Origin: Truepera sp.
GTDB taxonomy: Bacteria > Deinococcota > Deinococci > Deinococcales > Trueperaceae
Reading direction: 5' to 3'
Length of the DNA: 39,997 nucleotides
Assembly (NCBI GenBank): GCA_018333895.1
Contig: JAGXSJ010000154.1
Location: forward strand, 1 to 39,997
The translations under genes were made by a program, and so were the position numbers. Shown here piece after piece: positions 1 to 7,186 of this stretch. Positions within the stretch are counted from its first letter, which is position 1; every line of letters starts with the position of its first letter. The notes beneath the pieces were generated by a model. It worked only from the letters and a program-made list of their open reading frames with translations, was not told where the DNA came from and did not search any database.

Positions 1-1
1 A

Positions 2-2818
2 TTCCTCATCACTGTTCTAGCGGCGCTGACCATCAGCGGTGCAGTCGCTCAGATGCCTTTCCCGGACGTTCCGGCAGGCCACTGGGCCGGCGACGCTGTG
101 GCGCGCATCGCTGAACTAGGCATCGTCATCGGCTTCCCCGATGGCACTTTCCGCGGTAACGAAAGCTTCACCCGTTACCAGGCCGCCCTGGTAGTTAGCC
201 GCCTACTGGACGTCATCGAAGGCCGTATGGCCCTCACCGATGCCGACCTGGCCGCCCTGCGCAACGCGCTGCAAGAACTAGCCGCCGATGTGGCCGCTCA
301 AGATGTGCGCCTAGGCGCCGTTGAAGACGCCGTCTCGGTTCTCGACAGGGACGTTATGTCCAACACTGAGCGCATCGCGGCGCTGGAAGCCGCGGTGGCG
401 CAGATGGTCGATCCGGCAGCCATCCGCGACCTGCAGAACCAGATCGACGCGCTGCGGGTAGCCGTGGACACTGCTACGGCTCGAGCCGAAGCGGCTGAAG
501 CGCTAGCTAACAACGCGCTGCAAGCCGTAGGCGACCTCGATGCTCGCCTGGCTAGCGCCGAAGCTGGCATCCGCGCCCTGAATGAGCTGGTCGCTATCCT
601 CAACCAGGACGTCCTCGAACTGCAGGCCCGTCCCATCCCTGAGATCGATCCTGGTATCCTGAACGCTATCCGCCGCAACACCAGCGATATCGCCAACCTC
701 CGCGAGTTCGTGATCCTGCTCCGCCGCGACCAGGTAGCGCTGCGCGACCGCGTAGCCGCCCTAGAAGAGGGCCAAGCCGCCCTGGCTGCCCGCGTGGACG
801 ACATCGACGCCCGCGTGACCCGGATCGAAGAAGACCTGCTAACCATTAGCGGCAACATTGCCCTGACCTACCGCGTAGTCCGCATGGGCGGCGTGATAGC
901 TCCGTTCGACGTCGACCGCGTATTCGGCAGAGGCTTGCCGCGTGGCACCACCTCAACCTTCACTACTGGTCCGACGGACGATGATAGAACCGACCAGGAG
1001 AGGCGAGCTGACTTCACAGCTAACGATCCAGGCGACGTAGACGCCGTCATAACGCTCAACATTGGCTTTGGCACGGCGCGCGATGGCGTCGGTCATGATC
1101 GTGGCCTGAACAGCTTTGCCAACGTCATCGAGCTCGAGCTCCGGCGCGGCTTTGTCCTCCACCCGGACGACAGAGACCCCGCTGGCGGCTTCGATCCCGC
1201 CCCCTTCGAAGGCTTCGTCTTCGCCATCAGGCGCTTCACCAGCACCTTCACCCCGATCGGCGGCCCGCCGCTAGAGTTCACCTTCGGTCGCGACATCCGC
1301 GCCAGCTTCACCCCCTACGTCTTCAACACCCGCGTGTCCGACCGCGACGATCGCTCTGCGGGCTTTATCGCCACCGTGGGTGCGCCGGACTTCCTGGCCT
1401 TCTTGAACCCGACGCTGACCATCGCCTACGGCTCACCGACTGACATCCGCGCCGCCGACCTGCAAGGCAGCACCGGCGCAGCCGACGCCTACTTCCGCGC
1501 CATCCGCGGCACCCTGAGCCCGCTTGAAGGCGTCACCGTCGGCGGGTCGTTCGCCCAGTTGGGCCTTAACACCGGCGAGCATGGCGATACCGCTGTCGAC
1601 AATGTCGGCCCGATGGTGTGGGGCGTTGACGGCACGGTCAGCCTGGCGATCTTTACCCTTAGCGCCGAGTTTGCTAACAGCACCGGCGGCCCGGCGGACA
1701 GCTCGGTGGTCTTTGCCAAGCTAGATGTCGATGCTACCGACCTGCCGATCTTGACGAGCTTTACGGCCAACTACCGGGCCATCCCGGTGCAGTGGTTCGG
1801 CCTCGAGGACAACGAGCGCGACAACTTCCGCGACGACACCTACCCCTTCGGTCGCGATCAGACCGGCTTTGGGGTCAGGGCTGGACTGGAACTGTTCATC
1901 GTCGATCTGACTGCCTACTTCGACATGTTCACGGTTAGCCGTCAAGGTCAGAACCTCGCTGCTGCCGCAGTCGACACCGCAGTCATGGCCTATGGCGTAG
2001 ACCTCAGCGCCGACCTGTTCGCAGGCTTCTCGCTGAGCGGCTTCTTCCGCCAGGTCACGGTGGCAGGCAATGTGGTCGATAGCCTGAGCAGTACCCGCCA
2101 ACAAGGCACTACTCCGGCTGCCGTCGGCGACCTGCGCCGCCGCATCGACGGAGCGACGCCCAACTACGCTACCGGCTTCGGCGTCGGCCTCAGGCACGAC
2201 GGCGCGGCAGAAAACGCGCTGATCAGCGGCCTTAACCTCCGCTTCGGCTTCGAGCGGATCAACGCCGGCTTCGACACCACTCGCATCTTTGCTGAGGCCG
2301 ACTACACACTCGAAGTGGCGATCGTCAAGCTGACCCCTTATGTCGGCTTCGAGCAGGTCAGCAACCCCGACACCGACCAGAACAGCACCACCAGGATCAC
2401 CGCCGGCACCGGCCTCGAGACGCAAGCGCTGGAAGTCTTCCTCAGGCCGAGCTTGTTCGGTAACGCCAACTTCCGCACCATCACCTACAGCGGTCTTGAC
2501 AACTACACCGCGACCCAGCTCCAGTACAGTGTTGGCCTGGCCCTCAACGAGTTCCTGTTCCAGAACAGCGTGCTCCGGGTCAGCTACGGCAGCTACAGCG
2601 GAACCAACACTAACCTTGCCCTTAATGCCGATACTAGTGTCACAGCCGACCAAGACCGTGGCGACCTGACGGCTACCACCAGCGGCTACGAGATCGTCTG
2701 GAACTACTGGGATCTCGAGCTCGCCTACGGCACCTTTGTCTTCGACCCTGACACCGCCGTCACCGGCAACGAGACCGCCGCTCAGACCTTCCGCATCCGC
2801 TACCGCGTTAACTTCTAA
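2..2818 (+). CDS. slpA: SlpA-like SLH-domain outer-envelope porin, 5' partial
   Basis: This gene is cut by the left edge. The reading frame is open from base 2, and the codons before the first in-window ATG (53) encode a hydrophobic stretch ending in Gly-Ala-Val-Ala-Gln, the end of a signal peptide, so the true start lies upstream and the ATG at 53 is an internal codon. After cleavage comes one SLH domain (about 55 residues, with FPDVPAGHWA and GFPDGTFRGNESFTRYQ), then roughly 200 residues of Ala/Leu/Asp-rich coiled coil, then about 650 residues of alternating beta-strand sequence ending in RIRYRVNF with C-terminal Phe, typical of an outer-membrane barrel. In Deinococcus and Thermus such proteins bind the peptidoglycan-linked secondary polymer through the SLH domain and form the S-layer/outer-envelope porin. 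Family call is strong; pore function is inferred. Confidence 0.9.
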   Translation, partial: FLITVLAALTISGAVAQMPFPDVPAGHWAGDAVARIAELGIVIGFPDGTFRGNESFTRYQAALVVSRLLDVIEGRMALTDADLAALRNALQELAADVAAQDVRLGAVEDAVSVLDRDVMSNTERIAALEAAVAQMVDPAAIRDLQNQIDALRVAVDTATARAEAAEALANNALQAVGDLDARLASAEAGIRALNELVAILNQDVLELQARPIPEIDPGILNAIRRNTSDIANLREFVILLRRDQVALRDRVAALEEGQAALAARVDDIDARVTRIEEDLLTISGNIALTYRVVRMGGVIAPFDVDRVFGRGLPRGTTSTFTTGPTDDDRTDQERRADFTANDPGDVDAVITLNIGFGTARDGVGHDRGLNSFANVIELELRRGFVLHPDDRDPAGGFDPAPFEGFVFAIRRFTSTFTPIGGPPLEFTFGRDIRASFTPYVFNTRVSDRDDRSAGFIATVGAPDFLAFLNPTLTIAYGSPTDIRAADLQGSTGAADAYFRAIRGTLSPLEGVTVGGSFAQLGLNTGEHGDTAVDNVGPMVWGVDGTVSLAIFTLSAEFANSTGGPADSSVVFAKLDVDATDLPILTSFTANYRAIPVQWFGLEDNERDNFRDDTYPFGRDQTGFGVRAGLELFIVDLTAYFDMFTVSRQGQNLAAAAVDTAVMAYGVDLSADLFAGFSLSGFFRQVTVAGNVVDSLSSTRQQGTTPAAVGDLRRRIDGATPNYATGFGVGLRHDGAAENALISGLNLRFGFERINAGFDTTRIFAEADYTLEVAIVKLTPYVGFEQVSNPDTDQNSTTRITAGTGLETQALEVFLRPSLFGNANFRTITYSGLDNYTATQLQYSVGLALNEFLFQNSVLRVSYGSYSGTNTNLALNADTSVTADQDRGDLTATTSGYEIVWNYWDLELAYGTFVFDPDTAVTGNETAAQTFRIRYRVNF

Positions 2819-2832
2819 CCGAAGTTAGTCAC

Positions 2833-2864
2833 AATAGCCCCGCCCGCGCGGGGCTATTTTCTTT
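2833..2864 (+). terminator. Rho-independent terminator of slpA
   Basis: AATAGCCCC at 2833-2841 pairs with GGGGCTATT at 2850-2858, extended by two inner G-C pairs. The stem is followed by TTTTCTTT. It lies 15 bases after the slpA stop codon. Confidence 0.9.
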
Positions 2865-2888
2865 GGCATCACTTGAACTCCCTTCTTT

Positions 2889-2916
2889 AAGGGGGGAGGC
2901 CACAGGCCGGGGGATT
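2889..2916. repeat. Dispersed G-rich repeat, copy 1
   Basis: A 28-base element, AAGGGGGGAGGCC followed by (A/G)CAGGCCGGGGGATT, that recurs with one mismatch at 30619-30646. Its centre is the palindrome GGCCNCAGGCC. It is intergenic here; no function can be assigned. Confidence 0.75.
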
Positions 2917-2968
2917 ATTCCTCCAACACCCTACACAGCACTTCCCACACACCCCTCACAGCGTATGC

Positions 2969-3004
2969 TATACTTTAATGCAGAATGTCCGAATATCGGG
3001 CATT
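2969..3004 (+). promoter_or_regulatory. Promoter and overlapping operator of the AbrB/PIN operon
   Basis: A -10 box TATACT (2969-2974) is followed by a near-perfect inverted repeat AATGTCCGA-ATA-TCGGGCATT (2984-3004, 8 of 9 positions paired) covering the expected transcription start, 20 bases before the antitoxin ATG. No good -35 box is seen. The placement suits autorepression by the antitoxin or antitoxin-toxin complex, which is how AbrB-type modules are usually controlled. The operator role is inferred. Confidence 0.6.
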
Positions 3005-3024
3005 AACCTGAAGGGTGTGCGCAG

Positions 3025-3309
3025 ATGGTTAAAACCAGTACTGTAGGTAAACGGGGCACGGTGGTAATTCCCGCGGAGCTGCGACGGAGGTACGGCATCG
3101 GCGAGGGCTCCGTGGTTATCGCTGAGGCCACGCCGGAAGGGGTGCTGATCCGTCCGGCGGTGACTTTGCCGGTAGAGGTCTATACGCCGGAGCGCCGGGC
3201 GGCGTTGCTCTTGTCAAACGCCCTTGACGACGCGGATTATCAACAAGCGGTCCGGCTGGTGCGCGGTATGGGTTTAGACCCCGACGCGATTGAGCATCAC
3301 AGACCCTGA
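3025..3309 (+). CDS. AbrB/MazE-type antitoxin
   Basis: The 94-residue product starts with a SpoVT/AbrB swapped-hairpin DNA-binding domain: VGKRGTVVIPAELRRRYGI, then GSVVIAEATPEGVLIRPAV (about residues 6-47). The C-terminal half, rich in charged and Ala/Leu residues, would be the toxin-binding tail. The PIN-domain gene starts 9 bases after its stop, giving the usual antitoxin-toxin order. The start at 3025 is the first ATG after the promoter, with AAGGG about 8-13 bases upstream as a weak ribosome site. It probably neutralises the downstream PIN nuclease and represses its own promoter. Confidence 0.85.
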   Translation: MVKTSTVGKRGTVVIPAELRRRYGIGEGSVVIAEATPEGVLIRPAVTLPVEVYTPERRAALLLSNALDDADYQQAVRLVRGMGLDPDAIEHHRP

Positions 3310-3318
3310 CGCCAGAGC

Positions 3319-3735
3319 GTGGACGTACTATTTTTAGATGCCAACGTCCTCTTCTCGGCGGCCTATCGTGAAGATGCCGGGTTGCGAAGGCTCTGGGCGC
3401 TCACTGACGTTAAACTTGTCAGCTCGGCTTATGCAGTAGAAGAGGCGCGGCGAAACCTTGACGCGCGTGATAAGGCGCTCGACAAGCTACTAGAGGCCGT
3501 GGTGATCGCGACAAGCATACCCCCAGCAACGGAGCAGGGCTGGGAGATCATCGCGCTGCCCGACAAAGATCTCCCTATCCTTCAAGCAGCCGTATGGCAG
3601 GGGGCAACGCATCTGCTTACCGGCGACATGCGGCATTTTGGGCGCTATTTTGGGCAACGCCTGCTGGGAGTGCTGATCTTGCCGCCTAGTGCATATTGGA
3701 GGCTGCGGAGCACTAATTTGGCGCCAGCACCCTGA
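3319..3735 (+). CDS. PIN-domain toxin (VapC-like ribonuclease)
   Basis: The 138-residue protein has the PIN-fold layout: LDANVLFSAA at the N-terminus (Asp7), an acidic pair Glu41-Glu42, DKDLPILQAA (Asp82 and Asp84) and TGDMRHF (Asp103). These acidic residues would hold the metal ions of the RNA-cleaving site. Length is normal for the family, so the gene looks intact. The start is GTG at 3319, because the protein must begin just before the first PIN strand. Its last 23 bases overlap the 3' end of the convergent lipid-kinase gene. Together with the AbrB gene it forms a complete type II module. Confidence 0.85.
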   Translation: MDVLFLDANVLFSAAYREDAGLRRLWALTDVKLVSSAYAVEEARRNLDARDKALDKLLEAVVIATSIPPATEQGWEIIALPDKDLPILQAAVWQGATHLLTGDMRHFGRYFGQRLLGVLILPPSAYWRLRSTNLAPAP

Positions 3736-4588
3736 GCGCAGCAGTTCGCAAGCGGATCTCAAAGGTGCTTTCTGGCGGCAGTAGTTCACCATCCATGTGG
3801 CCGGGGCGCGGCTGGCTCCAGCGGACGCTGACCTGCTTGGCTTTGGCCAGCATCACCTGGGGATGGCCTAGGTGGCGCCCTTTCATGACTTTGGGCAGCA
3901 GCTTAACGGTGCCCCAGCGGCTTAGATTAGTGGCGATCACTACGTCGAGGCGACCGTCGTCTAGGTTGGCCTGAGGGGCGAACAAGAAGCCCCCAGCGGT
4001 GCTGGGGCCGTTCTGGACGCTGACCAGCAGAGCCGGGCCGGCGTAGTAGAGCTGGCCGTCCACCACTACCTCGACGTGGGGCGTTTTTAGCCGACTCAGC
4101 ACCGAGAAAATCGCATAGAGATAGACGCCCGGACCAACCAAAAAGCGTGGCGCCTGCTGGGCAGCTTGGGCCACCTCGGCGGGGAAGCCTAGCCCCAGGG
4201 CGTTAACGAACGGGAGGCCGTTGACTTCCGCGATGTCAACCATACGAACGTGACCGTTGCTGACCACCTCGAGCCCCTGCGCCAGAGCGTAGCGCTCGAG
4301 CCCCAGAGCAAAAGCAAAATCGTTACCAGTGCCGCCGGGCAAAACGCCGACAGTGCGACCGTTGCCGATGCAAGCCCGGACGATTTCGCAGAGCGTTCCA
4401 TCGCCGCCGAGCGACAGGATGGTGGCATCAGCGGGGAGCGCCTGGGCTAAATCGGTGGCGTGACCGGGGGCCTCGGTCAGCAAGGTGGTCAGGGGCAGGC
4501 TGCGCTCGGCGAAAAAGGCTTGCACCTGTGGCAGAGCGCGCAGTGTTCGACCGCGACCGGCTGTCGGATTGGCAATCAGATAGTGCAT
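3713..4588 (-). CDS. Diacylglycerol kinase-like lipid kinase (YegS/DgkB family)
   Basis: The 291-residue protein carries the catalytic-domain signatures of the family: NPTAGRGR near the N-terminus, the nucleotide-binding GGDGT at residues 61-65 and PGGTGNDFA at 84-92. The C-terminal half, with DGQLYYAGPALLVSVQNGP and DDGRLDVVI, is the usual beta-sandwich. It would phosphorylate diacylglycerol or a related lipid at the inner membrane face, feeding phosphatidate back into phospholipid synthesis. The exact lipid cannot be told from sequence. A -10 box sits 6 bases before the ATG, suggesting a leaderless mRNA. The 3' end overlaps the PIN-toxin gene tail to tail. Confidence 0.9.
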   Translation of the reverse strand: MHYLIANPTAGRGRTLRALPQVQAFFAERSLPLTTLLTEAPGHATDLAQALPADATILSLGGDGTLCEIVRACIGNGRTVGVLPGGTGNDFAFALGLERYALAQGLEVVSNGHVRMVDIAEVNGLPFVNALGLGFPAEVAQAAQQAPRFLVGPGVYLYAIFSVLSRLKTPHVEVVVDGQLYYAGPALLVSVQNGPSTAGGFLFAPQANLDDGRLDVVIATNLSRWGTVKLLPKVMKGRHLGHPQVMLAKAKQVSVRWSQPRPGHMDGELLPPESTFEIRLRTAALRVLAPN

Positions 4589-4594
4589 CGCGCT

Positions 4595-4600
4595 ATTGTA
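4595..4600 (-). promoter_or_regulatory. -10 box of the lipid kinase gene, probably leaderless
   Basis: TACAAT on the minus strand ends 6 bases before the ATG at 4588. Transcription would start at or next to the start codon. No -35 box is clear. Confidence 0.55.
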
Positions 4601-4618
4601 CTGTAATCGCCTCTACCC

Positions 4619-4849
4619 TTACTCGTAGTCGCGCCGGCTTTCTTGAATGCTTTCGAGAAGCTCTTTTCGTGTCAATGGACGACTCAGTTGGACACCAGCA
4701 ATAGCAAGTGGCGAGGTTTTTTGTGCCTCCGGTGTCAAGACAAAACTCTGTCCATCACGACGCTGAATACGGACCGCTCCATCTCGACGGGCCTGCTCAA
4801 GAAGCGCGGCGAAGTTTTGACGGGCTTCAGAAAAGGTATAGCTCTTCAC
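4619..4849 (-). CDS. Phd/YefM-type antitoxin
   Basis: The 76-residue protein starts with MKSYTFSEARQNFAALLEQA, the classic Phd/YefM opening in which the SEAR/NF motif forms the DNA-binding dimer core, followed by GAVRIQRRDGQSFVLTP. The C-terminal tail (RKELLESIQESRRDYE) fits the toxin-clamping segment. The start is GTG at 4849 and overlaps the stop of an upstream PIN-like remnant in a GTGA tetranucleotide, which suggests translational coupling. No toxin gene follows on the same strand, since the next gene is the lipid kinase after about 30 bases. It is therefore an antitoxin left without an intact partner. Confidence 0.8.
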   Translation of the reverse strand: MKSYTFSEARQNFAALLEQARRDGAVRIQRRDGQSFVLTPEAQKTSPLAIAGVQLSRPLTRKELLESIQESRRDYE

Positions 4850-6062
4850 GGCATTGCCTCCACAAGGCTGATCTGTGCGACGCGGGCAGCAGTTTGCAGT
4901 CCTCCATCGAGGGTGATAAGGGGGCAGCCCTGCTGGCGGGCGCAGACAATGAAATAGGCATCATAGGCGTACAGCTGGAGTTGCTCAACGACACGCAAGG
5001 AGAAGCTGGAGACCGGTCGATCCGCCACAGCCTCCCGGTCGAAGTATCTAAGAACGGCGGGAGGTCGGTTAGCGCGATCTCTGGCCAATCCCGAAGATCG
5101 AAGGTGGTGAGGCGGAGGCTTAGGGGCGCTAGGTCGATGTCCAGCACAGTCACGGTGGGGCGGGCCGTGTTCTCGCCCAGCAGGCGGCGCGGGCTAACTG
5201 CCGCTCCGGCGTGGATCAGTAGCAGGTCCCCTAAGCGCGCCGGATAGTAAGCGTGGTGGTGCCCGCTGAGGTAGATATCAACGTGCCGGGCCTCCAGCCA
5301 CTGGCGCAGCCGTTCGCCCTCAGCGAGGATTTCGCCGGGCCGGTCGCGCCCCTCGGCAACGCCGTAAAGGGGCAAATGGCCCATCACCAGCCGGAGGTCG
5401 GCGCGCTGGGCGGCGTCGCTCTGTAGCGCCTGCTCAGCCCAGACCAGGGTGTCAGGGAGGAGGGTAGCGCTCGAGCCGTCCCAGACCAGCACAAACAGGG
5501 GCCCCAGGCTGAAGGTGTAGTGGAACGGAAAATCGTCACGGTCGTGAAACGCCAGTGGTGGGGGGTGCTGCTGCCAGTAGCGGGCTGCCGCCTGGCGCTC
5601 GCGGGCAAAGGCGAAGGTGCCATCAGTCCGGCGCAGGCTCGAGCCGTCATGGTTGCCGATAGTTGGGGCGTAGAAGATGCCGGCCGCACGCAGGGGGGAG
5701 GCGATGTCGCGCTCGAAGGCGCCCCACATCTGGGCAAAACGCTCGAGGGGCAGCCGGTGGCTCTGCCCGGCTACCAGGTCACCGGGGAGCAGCACCAGGT
5801 CGGGCCGCCAGAGGGTGGCGGTGTGGCGCACGGCCTGATGCACCCCCGGCGCGTACTCGGTGGCGCCGAAGCTGCCGTTGATATCGCCTAAGATCACGAT
5901 GCGCAGGTCGCCCCGGGCCGGGTCGCTAGGCTGCGCCCAGGCTAGGCCGAGGAGCAGGATAAGAAGCAGAATAAGAGGGGGGTAGGAAGTAGGAAGTAAG
6001 CAGACCCTCATAACCCACCACCCACTACCCGCTCTTTTCTCAACTTTGCGCTGACCAGCCAT
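4827..6062 (-). CDS. Secreted calcineurin-like metallophosphoesterase with rearranged C-terminus
   Basis: The 411-codon frame carries metallophosphoesterase motifs in order: ILGDINGSFG, LLPGDLVAG, GNHDG, MGHLPLYG and SGHHHAYY, which bind a two-metal centre and hydrolyse phosphoesters. The first motif is D-x-N rather than D-x-H. Residues about 18-44 form a signal peptide ending LLGLAWAQ, so the enzyme acts outside the cytoplasm. The start is either ATG 6062 (5 bases after the sixA stop) or ATG 6011 (codon 18). The last 75 or so codons overlap, in another frame, the PIN remnant and the Phd start, and look like read-through of foreign DNA, so the natural C-terminus is probably lost. Part of the N-terminus is encoded by a minisatellite-like repeat. 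Confidence 0.8.
   Translation of the reverse strand: MAGQRKVEKRAGSGWWVMRVCLLPTSYPPLILLLILLLGLAWAQPSDPARGDLRIVILGDINGSFGATEYAPGVHQAVRHTATLWRPDLVLLPGDLVAGQSHRLPLERFAQMWGAFERDIASPLRAAGIFYAPTIGNHDGSSLRRTDGTFAFARERQAAARYWQQHPPPLAFHDRDDFPFHYTFSLGPLFVLVWDGSSATLLPDTLVWAEQALQSDAAQRADLRLVMGHLPLYGVAEGRDRPGEILAEGERLRQWLEARHVDIYLSGHHHAYYPARLGDLLLIHAGAAVSPRRLLGENTARPTVTVLDIDLAPLSLRLTTFDLRDWPEIALTDLPPFLDTSTGRLWRIDRSPASPCVSLSNSSCTPMMPISLSAPASRAAPLSPSMEDCKLLPASHRSALWRQCREELYLF
4846..5088 (-). pseudogene. C-terminal remnant of a PIN-domain toxin
   Basis: The last 45 or so residues of this frame read LYAYDAYFIVCARQQG, then CPLITLDGGLQTAARV, the C-terminal helix and strand of PIN/VapC toxins (D-AYFI-A and LITLDxxL-AA). 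A full PIN protein has about 130 residues; here the N-terminal half, with the first acidic metal ligands, is missing. Upstream the frame runs into the 3' part of the metallophosphoesterase gene, so the first 20-25 codons are probably not PIN-derived. The stop overlaps the Phd start (GTGA). The toxin-first order differs from the usual Phd-then-toxin order. It is most likely a deletion scar joining the phosphoesterase and a toxin gene. Confidence 0.65.
5978..6040. repeat. TAGGAAG / GTGGGTAGT minisatellite-like tract
   Basis: The plus strand reads GGGGGGTAGGAAGTAGGAAG and later AACCCACCACCCACTACCCG. The same two word families recur at 29160-29275. On the minus strand the tract is translated as part of the metallophosphoesterase N-terminus (LLPTSYPP). 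Confidence 0.6.
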
Positions 6063-6067
6063 TAGAT

Positions 6068-6577
6068 CTACCCCTTATGCTTGGCCAGGCGCCGGTACAC
6101 GCGGGGCGGCAGCATCATCGCCAAGCTCATCTGGCCGGGCGCCAGCGGCCCGGTTAGCACCATGAGGGCGGCTTTCTTGAAGTCGATCTCCACCGCTTGC
6201 GGGTCGCCAACCAGCAGCAGCGAGGCTAGCTCGCTAAGGTACGGCTCGTGTCCGACCAGGGCCACGGTCTCTGCGCCGTCGGCCAGTTGCGCCTCAAGTT
6301 CGGCTAAGAGCTGCGGATAGTCCTCATCGGCCAGCGCCTCTAGCGGCTCGAGCTTGCCGGTTGCCACACAGGACGCCAGCGGCTCGGCGGTCTCAAGAGC
6401 GCGGCGATACGGGCTAGTAAAGAGCCGGTCGAGGTTAATGGCCAGGGCGCTGAGGGTCTCAGCTAGCGCTGCCGCCTGCTGGTGACCTTTATCAACCAGC
6501 GGCCGCAGGCTGTCGTCGGGGTAGTTAGGCCCGTGCTCGTCGGCCAGGGCGTGGCGGATCAGCAGCAAGGTTATCAT
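6068..6577 (-). CDS. SixA-like histidine phosphatase
   Basis: The 169-residue protein has the histidine phosphatase core: LIRHA (Arg8, nucleophile His9), SPYRRALETAEPL (Arg58) and VGHEPYLSELASLLL (His110). The short length without extra insertions matches the SixA branch, which removes phosphate from phosphohistidine on signalling or PTS proteins; the real substrate here is unknown. The C-terminal part (DFKKAALMVLTG, then MMLPPRVYRRLAK) is typical of SixA proteins linked to CHAD/polyphosphate genes in other bacteria. The metallophosphoesterase starts 5 bases downstream, so the two likely share an operon. A -10 box lies 6 bases before the ATG. Confidence 0.85.
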   Translation of the reverse strand: MITLLLIRHALADEHGPNYPDDSLRPLVDKGHQQAAALAETLSALAINLDRLFTSPYRRALETAEPLASCVATGKLEPLEALADEDYPQLLAELEAQLADGAETVALVGHEPYLSELASLLLVGDPQAVEIDFKKAALMVLTGPLAPGQMSLAMMLPPRVYRRLAKHKG

Positions 6578-6583
6578 CTAGGC

Positions 6584-6589
6584 ACTATA
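6584..6589 (-). promoter_or_regulatory. -10 box of the sixA-like operon, probably leaderless
   Basis: TATAGT on the minus strand lies 6 bases before the ATG at 6577, so the mRNA would begin at the start codon. No ribosome-binding site is present. Confidence 0.55.
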
Positions 6590-6709
6590 CTTCACCCTAG
6601 CCTAGTTTTGTGGAACCTGGACTCGGGCCTGATGGAGTAACATCTTATGGTTGGGCAGCGAGACCACAACCAACGCGGCAGGCTGAAGCCGGCATCGCCC
6701 GGGATGACG

Positions 6710-6743
6710 GAGGGGAAGGCTTAACCATTGCCTGCCGGGGAAC
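6710..6743. repeat. 34-bp direct repeat, left copy
   Basis: The 34 bases starting GAGGGGAAGGCTTAACCATT are identical to 7187-7220. The two copies flank the truncated vapBC module, and this copy lies at the point where the toxin gene is cut. Confidence 0.85.
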
Positions 6744-6746
6744 TGT

Positions 6747-6860
6747 CTACAGCAAACTTGGTATAGATGCTACCCAGACCAGGGCCCGGTCGAAGAGGTC
6801 CTCCGGAGCCCGCGTCGCCAAGCGTAGAAGCACGTTGGCATCGAGATAATAAGCCCTCAC
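6747..6860 (-). pseudogene. Truncated PIN-domain toxin (vapC remnant)
   Basis: Starting at GTG 6860, which overlaps the stop of the AbrB-type antitoxin gene as GTGA, the frame encodes RAYYLDANVLLRLATRAPED, an unmistakable PIN-domain N-terminus with the first catalytic Asp. After about 25 residues the sequence stops looking like PIN, and a stop codon follows at residue 38. A normal toxin has about 130 residues. The lost part coincides with the left 34-bp direct repeat, so a recombination event probably removed it. The toxin would be inactive. Confidence 0.8.
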
Positions 6861-7105
6861 TGGGGCTCTTTCTCCGCCAGGGCCCGGACCAGGGCTTGCT
6901 GCTCTTCGTCAAGGCCCGGGTAGCGCACTTTGGCTTCGGGGATGAGCTCGAGCAGGTCTCGAGCCCGGTAGCGGTGGTGGGGCAAAAGCACAATGCGGCC
7001 CTCCTCTAAGCGAACCACCAGCTCGTCTCCGGCCCTCAGGCCCAAAGCCTCCCGCACTACCTTGGGAAGGGTAAGTTGGCCCTTTGAAGTAAGGGTGGTC
7101 TTCAT
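6857..7105 (-). CDS. AbrB/VapB-type antitoxin
   Basis: The 82-residue protein begins MKTTLTSKGQLTLPKVVREA, followed by LGLRAGDELVVRLEEGRIVLLP: a SpoVT/AbrB domain (residues 3-45) that binds DNA as a dimer. The tail (RARDLLELIPEAKVRYPGLD) resembles the C-terminal toxin-binding part of VapB proteins partnered with PIN toxins. The ribosome site is AAGGAG, immediately upstream of the ATG. The partner toxin is reduced to a 37-residue stub, so this antitoxin is now an orphan, perhaps kept as a repressor or an anti-addiction factor. Confidence 0.85.
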   Translation of the reverse strand: MKTTLTSKGQLTLPKVVREALGLRAGDELVVRLEEGRIVLLPHHRYRARDLLELIPEAKVRYPGLDEEQQALVRALAEKEPQ

Positions 7106-7110
7106 CTCCT

Positions 7111-7120
7111 TACCATGGTA
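7111..7120. promoter_or_regulatory. Possible operator of the vapB remnant
   Basis: A perfect 10-bp palindrome, TACCATGGTA, starts 6 bases upstream of the antitoxin ATG, overlapping the ribosome-site region. AbrB-type antitoxins bind short palindromes in their own promoters. The role is inferred from position only. Confidence 0.35.
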
Positions 7121-7186
7121 TCACGTTGCCGCGGTTTTACATCTGGCCGGCACAAACAAACGGCGGCTTAATAGCTTTGTTAGTGA

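Noticed and set aside
1721-2653. Long open frame on the minus strand of slpA
   Set aside because: Antisense to a clear beta-barrel coding sequence; composition mirrors the codon bias of slpA and no domain is recognisable.
5520-5891. Plus-strand frame opposite the metallophosphoesterase
   Set aside because: Antisense to catalytic motifs of the phosphoesterase; no sign of an independent gene.
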